In this document: piece after piece, positions 18,591 to 26,048 of the stretch
Layout: the number at the start of each line of letters is the position of its first letter
Numbering within the stretch: position 1 is the first letter of the stretch
Origin: Sulfitobacter donghicola DSW-25 = KCTC 12864 = JCM 14565
GTDB taxonomy: Bacteria; Pseudomonadota; Alphaproteobacteria; Rhodobacterales; Rhodobacteraceae
DNA length: 64,000 nucleotides
NCBI RefSeq assembly: GCF_000622405.1
Contig: NZ_JASF01000005.1
Span: 1,240,001-1,304,000, forward strand
Reading direction: 5' to 3'
Program-made: the position numbers and the translations under genes
Notes under the pieces: generated by a model
What the model saw: only the letters and a program-made list of their open reading frames with translations
The model's database searches: none
Told to the model about the DNA's origin: nothing

Positions 18591-18618
18591 GTGCGATACC
18601 CCATTTGGGTTATCGCAC
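18591..18618. repeat. Strong hairpin between gpmI and the zinc-finger gene
   Basis: The arms GTGCGATA and TATCGCAC pair perfectly over 8 bp. After one mismatch a further CCC/GGG pairing closes a 4-base loop. It is followed on the + strand by TTTATC, so it could be a weak terminator for any rightward transcript from 18.3-18.5 kb, or an operator near the start of the zinc-finger transcript. Confidence 0.45.
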
Positions 18619-18752
18619 TTTATCAAATATGCAGCACTCAAACCGCTTTTCCCCCAAAATGACCTACTGCATTCGAAATAAGCCCCTCTTGCCCGAAAGC
18701 GGCGAATTGGTCATAACCCTGATATCGAATGTGACTTGCTAGAGGCCCCGAT

Positions 18753-18932
18753 ATGACAACGACAGCCCAAGAAATCCGTATCGTCGACAGCTATCGCGTG
18801 GCCTGTGACGGGGGCGAAGGGGCTTCGGGCCATCCACGCGTCTGGCTGCAAATTCCCACCGATAAGGGCTGGGTGGAATGTGGATATTGCGGATGCAAAC
18901 ACATTCACAAAGATTTTGAAGGCAAAGTCTGA
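18753..18932 (+). CDS. Zinc-finger domain protein (zf-CHCC type)
   Basis: A 59-residue protein. It carries the zf-CHCC pattern: a first cysteine (18, in VACDGG), a histidine (27, in SGHP) and a C-x2-C pair (43 and 46, in VECGYCG), followed by CKHIHKDF. The same fold is found in the NDUFS6/13-kDa accessory subunit of respiratory complex I and in free-standing alphaproteobacterial zinc-finger proteins. A role with complex I is known for the mitochondrial family member, but for this short bacterial version it is only an inference. GAGG seven bases before the ATG supports the start. It lies 91 bases upstream of polA on the same strand. Confidence 0.8.
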   Translation: MTTTAQEIRIVDSYRVACDGGEGASGHPRVWLQIPTDKGWVECGYCGCKHIHKDFEGKV

Positions 18933-19023
18933 GGCAAACTGCCCATAGATCGCCGTATCCCTCTGGTGAGCCTGCGCGGAGCATGGCAAAAGAAACACCA
19001 CCGCAAACAGGGAGCGCAATCAC

Positions 19024-21816
19024 ATGGCATTTGGCAAAGGTCACCACCTTCATCTGATCGACGGATCTGCCTTTATTTTTCGCGCCTATCACGCGCTACC
19101 GCCCCTTACGCGGAAATCCGATGGCCTGCCCATCGGGGCTGTATCCGGTTTCTGCAATATGTTGCAGCGCTATATCGAGGGAAACACAGGCGCAGATGCG
19201 CCGACCCACGTTGCCGTTATCTTTGACAAGGGCAGCCATACCTTCCGAAATGAAATGTACGACCAGTACAAAGCCAATCGCGAAGCGATGCCCGAAGACC
19301 TGCGCCCGCAAATGCCCCTAACCCGCGAGGCGACAATCGCCTTCAACATCGCCTGTGAAGAAAAAGAGGGCTACGAAGCCGACGACATCATCGCGACCCT
19401 ATCGGTTCAGGCGCGCGAAGCGGGCGGGCGTTGCACCATTATCAGCTCGGACAAGGACCTGATGCAGTTGGTTGGTGGCGGCGTCGAAATGTTCGATGCG
19501 ATGAAAAACAACTTGATCGACCGCGAAGGGGTCCATGCCAAGTTCGGCGTTTATCCCGAACGCGTCGTGGATGTGCAGGCGCTTGCCGGTGACTCGGTTG
19601 ATAACGTCCCGGGCGCGCCGGGCATCGGCATCAAAACCGCGGCCTTGTTGATCAATGAATACGGTGACCTTGATGCGCTGCTAGAGCGCGCGGGCGAGAT
19701 CAAACAACCCAAGCGCCGCCAGACCCTGATCGACAATGCCGAACAAATCCGCCTGTCCCGTCGCTTGGTGCAACTGGATGAAAAAACGCCATTGGACTTT
19801 ACGCTCGACGATCTTGAGGTCCGCGACCCTGATCCGGAAAAGCTGCTCTCTTTCCTGTCGCAGATGGAATTCCGCACCCTCACCAAACGCATTGCTGAAA
19901 CACTAAAGGTAGAGGCGCCAGTAATCCCCGAAGCCGCCCCCACTGAGGGCGCAGCCGAGATTGAGGCCATCCCGTTCGACAAAGCCAGCTACACAATGGT
20001 GAGCGATAAAGAGACCCTGCAAACGTGGCTCGATAAAATCTATGCCCGTGGCTATGTGGCGGTTGATACGGAAACGACGGGCCTCAACGATATGACTGCC
20101 GATCTGGTTGGCATCAGCCTCTGTGTCGAGGCGGGCGAGGCCTGCTATATCCCGCTGATCCACAAAGCCAACCGCGGTGATGATCTGTTTGGGTCAGATG
20201 ATTTGGCCGAAGGGCAGATGGGTTTCGAAGAAGCCCTGCGGATGCTTACCCCGATGCTAGAGGATCAATCGATCCTGAAGATCGGGCAGAACATGAAATA
20301 TGACGCCAAGATTTTTGCGCAGCTGAACATCGGCGTTACGCCATTCGATGACACGATGCTGATGAGCTATGCGATGCATGCCGGATTGCATGGTCACGGC
20401 ATGGATGCGCTCTCTGAACGGTATCTGAACCACACCCCGATCCCGATAAAACCCCTGCTTGGCAGTGGCAAATCCGCAATCACCTTTGACAAGGTTCCGC
20501 TGGAAGATGCCGTACCTTACGCCGCCGAAGACGCCGATATCACCCTGCGCCTGTGGCAACATTTCAAACCCGCCTTGCACCGTGCGCAAACAACCCGTGT
20601 TTACGAAACGCTAGAGCGCCCGCTGGTGCCTGTCCTCATGCAAATGGAACGTCACGGCGTGAAGGTAGATCGGGACACGCTTAGCCGTATGTCCAACGCC
20701 TTTGCCCAGAAAATGGCAGCATTAGAGGCCGAGATTCACGAGCTCGCCGGACGCCCGTTCAATGTGGGATCGCCCAAGCAACTGGGTGAAATCCTGTTTG
20801 ACGAAATGGGCCTAGAGGGCGGCAAAAAGGGCAAGACAGGCGCCTATGCGACTGGCGTTGATGTGCTAGAAGATTTGGCAACCGAACATGCGATGCCTGC
20901 ACGGGTTCTCGACTGGCGGCAGCTGAGCAAGCTAAAGTCCACCTATACAGACGCGCTACAGACCCACATCAATGCTGACACGGGGCGTGTGCACACATCC
21001 TATTCCATCACGGGTGCCTCAACGGGGCGTTTGTCTTCGACCGATCCGAACCTGCAAAACATCCCAATCCGAACCGAGGAAGGCCGCCGCATTCGCGAGG
21101 CCTTTGTCGCCGAAGAAGGCCGCACCCTTGTCGCGCTGGATTATTCCCAGATCGAATTGCGCCTACTGGCCCATATCGCTGATTTGCCATCGCTCAAGCA
21201 GGCCTTTGCAGATGGTTTGGACATTCACGCGATGACCGCCTCAGAGATGTTCAATGTGCCACTGGCCGAGATGACCCCAGACATCCGCCGTCAGGCTAAA
21301 GCGATCAACTTTGGCGTGATCTATGGCATCTCGGGCTTTGGTTTGGCGCGGAACCTGCGTATCCCGCGCGCCGAGGCACAGGGCTTCATCGACCGCTATT
21401 TCGAACGCTTCCCTGGTATCCGTACCTATATGGATGACACAAAAGCATTCGCCAAAGAACACGGCTATGTTCAGACCCTGTTTGGCCGCAAAATCCACAC
21501 GCCCGAGATTGCATCGAAAGGCCCCCGCGCAGGGTTTGCGGCCCGTGCGGCGATCAACGCGCCGATCCAAGGCACGGCCGCTGACGTCATCCGCCGCGCC
21601 ATGATCCGCATGCCTGACGCGATTGCAGACCTACCAGCCAAGATGTTGCTACAGGTCCATGATGAATTGCTGTTCGAAGTCGATAAAGGGGCCGAAGACG
21701 ACCTGATCAGCGTCGCACGCAACATTATGGAAAACGCCTCGGATCCTGTGGTGAAGCTGGATGTAAAGCTAACGGTCGATGCCGGAACAGGCAGTAACTG
21801 GGCCGAAGCGCACTGA
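19024..21816 (+). CDS. polA: DNA polymerase I
   Basis: A 930-residue repair and Okazaki-fragment polymerase with all three domains. The N-terminal 5'-3' exonuclease (about 1-290) has the metal-binding clusters YEADDIIATL and the helix-hairpin-helix GAPGIGIKTA. The 3'-5' proofreading domain has DTETTGL with Asp 348 and Glu 350, so editing is probably active. In the polymerase domain, motif A is DYSQIELRLLAH (Asp 706), motif B QAKAINFGVIYG and motif C VHDELLFEV (Asp 880). GGGAG about eight bases upstream supports the ATG. Its TGA overlaps the start of the glutathione S-transferase-like gene (TGATG). Confidence 0.97.
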   Translation: MAFGKGHHLHLIDGSAFIFRAYHALPPLTRKSDGLPIGAVSGFCNMLQRYIEGNTGADAPTHVAVIFDKGSHTFRNEMYDQYKANREAMPEDLRPQMPLTREATIAFNIACEEKEGYEADDIIATLSVQAREAGGRCTIISSDKDLMQLVGGGVEMFDAMKNNLIDREGVHAKFGVYPERVVDVQALAGDSVDNVPGAPGIGIKTAALLINEYGDLDALLERAGEIKQPKRRQTLIDNAEQIRLSRRLVQLDEKTPLDFTLDDLEVRDPDPEKLLSFLSQMEFRTLTKRIAETLKVEAPVIPEAAPTEGAAEIEAIPFDKASYTMVSDKETLQTWLDKIYARGYVAVDTETTGLNDMTADLVGISLCVEAGEACYIPLIHKANRGDDLFGSDDLAEGQMGFEEALRMLTPMLEDQSILKIGQNMKYDAKIFAQLNIGVTPFDDTMLMSYAMHAGLHGHGMDALSERYLNHTPIPIKPLLGSGKSAITFDKVPLEDAVPYAAEDADITLRLWQHFKPALHRAQTTRVYETLERPLVPVLMQMERHGVKVDRDTLSRMSNAFAQKMAALEAEIHELAGRPFNVGSPKQLGEILFDEMGLEGGKKGKTGAYATGVDVLEDLATEHAMPARVLDWRQLSKLKSTYTDALQTHINADTGRVHTSYSITGASTGRLSSTDPNLQNIPIRTEEGRRIREAFVAEEGRTLVALDYSQIELRLLAHIADLPSLKQAFADGLDIHAMTASEMFNVPLAEMTPDIRRQAKAINFGVIYGISGFGLARNLRIPRAEAQGFIDRYFERFPGIRTYMDDTKAFAKEHGYVQTLFGRKIHTPEIASKGPRAGFAARAAINAPIQGTAADVIRRAMIRMPDAIADLPAKMLLQVHDELLFEVDKGAEDDLISVARNIMENASDPVVKLDVKLTVDAGTGSNWAEAH

Positions 21817-22445
21817 TGACGGGCTCTGCTCCGATCCTCTATTCGTTTCGCCGCTGTCCCTATGCGATGCGTGCGCGGTTGGCCGTGTTATCATCTGGCT
21901 GTCGTGTTGAGCTGCGCGAAGTCGTTTTGCGGGACAAACCCGAAGCATTCCTTGCCGTGTCACCCTCGGCAACGGTGCCCTGTTTGGTTGATAAGGCTCT
22001 GGTGGTGGATGAAAGTCTGGACATCATGAAATGGGCGTTAGACCAGAACGATCCGCAAGGGTGGCTGGACATGCCAGAAGCAGGCCATGATTGGATCGCC
22101 CGCGCTGACGGCCCCTTTAAACACGCCTTGGATCGCACCAAATACGCGACTCGTTATCCTGACGAAGATGCCACAAAACATCGTAACGATGCCTGTATTT
22201 TCCTGTGCGATTTGGATCAGGCGCTGGGCCCATGGATTTTCGATCAGCCAAGCTTGGCCGACTATGCGATCCTGCCGTTCGTGCGCCAGTTTGCCTTTAT
22301 CGACAAAGCTTGGTTTGACGCGCAGCCATGGCCAAACCTGCACGCTTGGCTAGGTGCGTTTTTGGCGTCTGAAGACTTTCAAGCCATCATGCCCAAATTC
22401 GAACAATGGCAACCGCAAAGCGCGCCTGTGTTCTTTCCTGACTAA
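21816..22445 (+). CDS. Glutathione S-transferase-like protein
   Basis: A 209-residue thioredoxin-fold plus helical protein. The N-terminal domain has YSFRRCPYAMRARLAL-like spacing with Cys 14 in a CPY motif, as in glutaredoxin-2-like and omega/YibF-type transferases that use a cysteine. Next comes the cis-proline segment SATVPCLV and the glutathione-binding ESLDIMKWA. The C-terminal all-helical domain includes QPSLADYAILPFVRQF, the conserved N-capping region. It probably handles glutathione conjugates or mixed disulfides in the cytoplasm; the substrate is not evident. The start shares bases with the polA stop, so expression is likely coupled. Confidence 0.85.
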   Translation: MTGSAPILYSFRRCPYAMRARLAVLSSGCRVELREVVLRDKPEAFLAVSPSATVPCLVDKALVVDESLDIMKWALDQNDPQGWLDMPEAGHDWIARADGPFKHALDRTKYATRYPDEDATKHRNDACIFLCDLDQALGPWIFDQPSLADYAILPFVRQFAFIDKAWFDAQPWPNLHAWLGAFLASEDFQAIMPKFEQWQPQSAPVFFPD

Positions 22446-22446
22446 A

Positions 22447-22680
22447 TCAGGTCTTTGGAGCAGAGACGATCGCCGCGACGATGCGGCGGGCAATCGGTGC
22501 GACGACCAAAACCGTAGGGAAAGCAACCATCCAGCTGAACATCCACGATGTCATCCATGCTTCCATAAATGGCCCGTTGCCGTCCAGCGCCCGAAACGTG
22601 GCGATACCCGAGACAATGCAAGACATCAGGCCCGATAGGATAAAGCCAAACAAAACGGGAGCAAATTTTGCGGGGATCAT
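22447..22680 (-). CDS. DUF2798 small membrane protein
   Basis: A 77-residue protein with two hydrophobic helices (about 8-30 and 45-70), matching the DUF2798 family pattern KFAPVLFGFILSGLMSCIVSG and a second helix ending in PIARRIV. No function is established for the family. Its ATG overlaps the hydroxypyruvate isomerase stop as ATGA, so it is the downstream gene of that two-gene unit. It converges on the glutathione S-transferase-like gene with one base between stop codons. Confidence 0.8.
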   Translation of the reverse strand: MIPAKFAPVLFGFILSGLMSCIVSGIATFRALDGNGPFMEAWMTSWMFSWMVAFPTVLVVAPIARRIVAAIVSAPKT

Positions 22681-23432
22681 AACTGTTTCATCCAGTCCAA
22701 TGTAATTTCAGTTGAAGTATCAGGCGTATATTCACCACCGACCCAGCCGTCATAGCCCTTTGACCTCATGGAAGAAAAGAGATCGGAGAAAGCCACATTG
22801 CCGCACCCTGGTGCATTGCGATGAGGGGCATCACCAATCTGGACATGGGTAATCAGGTGATGAAATTTCTCGTACACCGCAACCGCATCACCATGGATCA
22901 TTTGCGCGTGATAGCTGTCAAATTGCAGCCCGAGATTTGGTGCATCCACCGCCGCGATTATTTCAGCTGCAAGGTCATAGTTGTTTAGGAAATAGTCCGG
23001 CTGGGCCTCTGGGCACAGTGGCTCGATCGTCAGCGACATGCCTTCTGGCGCCGAGGCTGTCGCTGCCTTTAGGTTTGTGATCATTCTGTCCTTGGCAGCA
23101 GAACCTGATGCAGCACCCGACATCACATGTATCTTGGGGACCCGCAATTCAGCCGCATAGCGAAAGGCGCGGCGCATGTCATAGGCAAACCGATCTTCGC
23201 TGCCCTCAACCGCTGCAAAACCACGCAAGCCGCCTGTATAATTTGGCGGTGGCGCGTTGATCAGCACCATCTCCAATCCATTCTTCAAAAGGGCGCGCTG
23301 GGTCTCTTTGGCGGGTGTTTCATAGGGGAACTGGACCTCAACAGCTTTAAACCCCGCCATCGCAGCTGCATCGAAACGGTCTAGATAGGGCAGTTCTGGC
23401 CAAAGGAGACTTAGGTTGGCGGCCGCTTTCAT
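22677..23432 (-). CDS. hyi: Hydroxypyruvate isomerase family protein
   Basis: A 251-residue TIM-barrel sugar-phosphate-isomerase-like (AP endonuclease 2 fold) protein. Hyi interconverts hydroxypyruvate and tartronate semialdehyde in glyoxylate metabolism. Family metal and catalytic segments are visible: LTIEPLCP (Glu), GLQFDSYHAQ (Asp/His), VQIGDAPHRN and VGGEYTP (Glu). The upstream frame is open for 13 more codons, but the ATG at 23432 has AAGGA eight bases before it and begins with the family's usual KAAANLSLL. Related enzymes such as 2-oxo-tetronate isomerase (OtnI) share these motifs, so the exact substrate is provisional. Confidence 0.85.
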   Translation of the reverse strand: MKAAANLSLLWPELPYLDRFDAAAMAGFKAVEVQFPYETPAKETQRALLKNGLEMVLINAPPPNYTGGLRGFAAVEGSEDRFAYDMRRAFRYAAELRVPKIHVMSGAASGSAAKDRMITNLKAATASAPEGMSLTIEPLCPEAQPDYFLNNYDLAAEIIAAVDAPNLGLQFDSYHAQMIHGDAVAVYEKFHHLITHVQIGDAPHRNAPGCGNVAFSDLFSSMRSKGYDGWVGGEYTPDTSTEITLDWMKQL

Positions 23433-23498
23433 TTCTTGTTTCCTTACAGGGTTGGAATTCGGGTCCGCCAAAATATCGGCCCCTCGGTTGTTTCTAGC

Positions 23499-24086
23499 TT
23501 AAGGCAGGTCTTTGGACGGGATGATGCCGAAAAACCTGCCCCCCGACCACACACCAAACCACCCATCATGGTGCACCCCAAGGTCAACCAAACGGTAAAA
23601 GCTTTTGCGGTCTATCAGTGCCTCAAGGTTTCGGCGAATACGGACATAGGGAGAGGGCTCTCCTGTTGCGGTGTCCCGTTCGAATCGCAAAGGAAAATCG
23701 TTGTCAGCCGTCGCGACATCGTCCAGATTTGTGGTAAAAGTCAGCTGCTGATCCTGACCACTGCCCGTCACTTCGAAATCGACTGCGACAAATGGCGCGT
23801 CATCCACACGAATGCCGACTTTTTCAACAGGCGTCACAAGGAAGTAGTCCTCACCTTCCCGAATGAGAATCGATGCGAATAATTTCACCAAAGCGGGCCG
23901 TCCAATTGGGGTTCCTTCGTAAAACCACGTCCCATCGCGGTGAATTTCCATATCAAGGTCACCGCAAAAAGGCGGGTTCCATTGCTCAACCGGCGGCAAA
24001 CCGCGCGAATTTGTTGCTTTTACCGCCTCAGCGAGGCTCGTTGCTGACGGTGTCACAGTTTTTTGTCCGCTCATTGCTTTTGCCAT
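23499..24086 (-). CDS. DUF1285 protein
   Basis: A protein of 195 residues matching DUF1285. The hallmark stretches are FCGDLDMEIHRDGTWFYEG, PIGRPALVKLFASILIREGEDYFLVTPVEK, FVAVDFEV, and near the end RIRRNLEALIDRKSFYRLVDLG. It has a two-domain beta-rich fold and no catalytic residues I can assign. ATGs at 24086 and 24074 are both possible; the second has GGA about nine bases upstream. The long open frame further upstream is antisense to moxR and not coding. It is divergent from the MoxR operon across about 58 bases. Confidence 0.85.
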   Translation of the reverse strand: MAKAMSGQKTVTPSATSLAEAVKATNSRGLPPVEQWNPPFCGDLDMEIHRDGTWFYEGTPIGRPALVKLFASILIREGEDYFLVTPVEKVGIRVDDAPFVAVDFEVTGSGQDQQLTFTTNLDDVATADNDFPLRFERDTATGEPSPYVRIRRNLEALIDRKSFYRLVDLGVHHDGWFGVWSGGRFFGIIPSKDLP

Positions 24087-24144
24087 TCCATCATTACGAG
24101 ATACACTTACATCATAACGATATAAACTGCACAGCGGAGAAGTC

Positions 24145-25170
24145 ATGACCCAAGCAGATACAAAAGCGGCCGAAGACATGGTCGAACAGATCGAAGCCTT
24201 GGGCGAAAAGCTGGGCGAGGCGCGCAAATCCATTACCGCGCGGTTCGTCGGGCAAGAGCGGGTTGTCGAGCTAACGCTGACAGCATTGCTATGCGGTGGC
24301 CATGGGTTGCTGGTGGGTTTACCGGGACTAGGAAAAACCAGACTGGTTGAAACCCTTAGCACTGTCATGGGGATGGACGGCAAACGGGTTCAGTTTACGC
24401 CCGATTTGATGCCAGCAGATATTCTTGGTTCCGAAGTATTGGAAAGCGATGCAGATGGCAGCCGCCGTTTTCGTTTTATCGAAGGCCCGATTTTCTGCCA
24501 GCTCTTGATGGCAGATGAGATCAACCGCGCCTCACCGCGCACGCAATCCGCTCTTTTGCAGGCGATGCAGGAAAAGACTGTGACAGTCGCGGGGCAGAAC
24601 CGCTCACTCGGGTCGCCCTTTCATGTTCTGGCAACCCAAAACCCGATTGAGCAAGAGGGGACCTACCCCCTCCCAGAGGCGCAGCTGGACCGTTTTCTCG
24701 TCCAAATCGATATCAACTATCCAGACCGTGAAACCGAACGGGATATCCTGATCGCCACCACTGGTGAAGAAGAAGCCCAAGCCGTTGAGGTCTTCACAGG
24801 AGAGCAGCTGTTAGACGCCCAGCGCCTTTTGCGCCGGATGCCGGTTGGTGACTCTGTTGTTGAATTGATCCTCGATCTTGTGCGCGCCTTCCGCCCCGAA
24901 GAAGAAGGCGTCAGTGATCGTGTGAAGGAAACTGTTGCTTGGGGCCCTGGCCCACGTGCTGCTCAGGCATTGATGCTGGCTGTTCGCGCGCGTGCATTGC
25001 TTCAGGGGCGCCTTGCCCCTTCCGCGGAGGATGTCATTGATATGGCCCATCCTGTTTTGATCCACCGCATGGCGCTTAACTTTGCTGCGCGGGCGCGTGG
25101 CGATAGCCTGACCGCTTTGATCGAGGATACTGCACTGGATCTGACTTCTACAAAGGCCGCCGTCGCGTGA
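24145..25170 (+). CDS. MoxR-family AAA+ ATPase
   Basis: A 341-residue AAA+ ATPase of the MoxR branch, which acts as a chaperone that helps insert metal cofactors or assemble partner complexes containing vWA proteins. Walker A GLPGLGKT is at 58-65, Walker B LLMADEINRA at about 120-129, and the sensor segment LATQNPIEQEGTYPLPEAQLDRF is complete. GGAG lies five bases before the ATG. It heads an operon in which every junction is a 4-base overlap: MoxR, DUF58 protein, DUF4159 protein and a second vWA/amidotransferase-like protein. This is the usual gene order for MoxR systems with vWA partners. Confidence 0.92.
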   Translation: MTQADTKAAEDMVEQIEALGEKLGEARKSITARFVGQERVVELTLTALLCGGHGLLVGLPGLGKTRLVETLSTVMGMDGKRVQFTPDLMPADILGSEVLESDADGSRRFRFIEGPIFCQLLMADEINRASPRTQSALLQAMQEKTVTVAGQNRSLGSPFHVLATQNPIEQEGTYPLPEAQLDRFLVQIDINYPDRETERDILIATTGEEEAQAVEVFTGEQLLDAQRLLRRMPVGDSVVELILDLVRAFRPEEEGVSDRVKETVAWGPGPRAAQALMLAVRARALLQGRLAPSAEDVIDMAHPVLIHRMALNFAARARGDSLTALIEDTALDLTSTKAAVA

Positions 25171-26048
25171 ATACCCCCCCTACCCTGCGGGCCGCTTCCG
25201 AAGCCGAAGCTGCCGCCTTTCCTGCCCTATTGGCGCGGGCTGAACATCTGGCTGGGGCTGTCCTGCTGGGTGCGCATGGCCGTCGTCGTGCGGGTGCGGG
25301 TGATGATTTCTGGCAGTATAGGCCCGCCCAAGCAGGCGATAGCCGACGTGCGATCGACCATCGACGCTCGGCCATGGGTGACACAGAGTTTGTTCGCGAA
25401 CGCGAATGGCAAATTGCCCAATCGGTCATGATGTGGGTGGATCAAGGCGCATCCATGCGCTTCGCTTCTTCGGATGCCCTTCCTCGGAAGGTAGACCGCG
25501 CGCGCCTCCTCGCTCTTGCTGTTGCGATCATGTTAAACCATGGCGGAGAGCGGGTTGGCCTTACCGGCACCCAGCTTCCTCCGCGCGCAGGGCGACAGCA
25601 GATCCTTTCGCTGGCCGAACTGCTTTGCAAAGACGATGATGCTGAATATGCCCCACCAGAGCATCGCGCGATGATCCCTCATGCGCGCGCGGTTTTCATC
25701 TCGGATTTTATGGGCGATATCGACGATGTGCGCACTGCCTTAACCAAAGCCGCAGACAGGGGTGTGCGCGGTGTGCTTTACCATGTACTGGACCCCTCAG
25801 AGGAAGCATTCCCATTCACGGGCCGCACCATATTTGAAAGCATGGGCGGAACGATTAGCCATGAAACCCTAAAGGCTAACGATCTAAAGGACCGCTATTT
25901 GGAACGGCTGACCGAACGCAAAGCCGAGCTGCAATCCCTATGTGCGCTGACCGGTTGGCAATATGGATTGCACCACACCGACAGCACAGCACAGACCGCG
26001 CTGCTGTGGCTTTTTGGTGCCCTTGATGCAAAGGCGGTGGCGGCATGA
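25167..26048 (+). CDS. DUF58 domain protein (MoxR partner)
   Basis: A 293-residue protein with the DUF58 signature: a basic, glycine-rich lead-in (GRRRAGAGDDFWQYRPAQ), then GDSRRAIDHRRSA, corresponding to the family's R-x-I-D-W motif with His replacing Trp. A vWA-like part follows (AVFISDFMGDIDDVRTAL). DUF58 proteins accompany MoxR ATPases and are thought to be clients or adaptors. The start is GTG, overlapping the moxR stop as GTGA; its own stop overlaps the next ATG as ATGA. No membrane helix is evident. Confidence 0.88.
   Translation: MNTPPTLRAASEAEAAAFPALLARAEHLAGAVLLGAHGRRRAGAGDDFWQYRPAQAGDSRRAIDHRRSAMGDTEFVREREWQIAQSVMMWVDQGASMRFASSDALPRKVDRARLLALAVAIMLNHGGERVGLTGTQLPPRAGRQQILSLAELLCKDDDAEYAPPEHRAMIPHARAVFISDFMGDIDDVRTALTKAADRGVRGVLYHVLDPSEEAFPFTGRTIFESMGGTISHETLKANDLKDRYLERLTERKAELQSLCALTGWQYGLHHTDSTAQTALLWLFGALDAKAVAA

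Larger units (their letters stand above)
18190..18752. other. 563-base stretch without a recognised gene
   Basis: Between gpmI and the zinc-finger gene. It is more AT-rich than its flanks and must contain the gpmI promoter (leftward) and a promoter for the zinc-finger/polA side (rightward). Inside I see one 57-codon frame with an ideal ribosome-binding site (18294-18467) and one strong hairpin (18591-18618), listed separately. No tRNA, known riboswitch or mobile-element sequence is evident. Confidence 0.6.

Noticed and set aside
18711..19019. Leftward 102-codon frame with a signal-peptide-like start (MRSLFAVVFLLPCSAQAHQ)
   Set aside because: Most of it is antisense to the zinc-finger gene, whose frame, ligands and ribosome-binding site are convincing. 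I recognise nothing in the rest of the frame.
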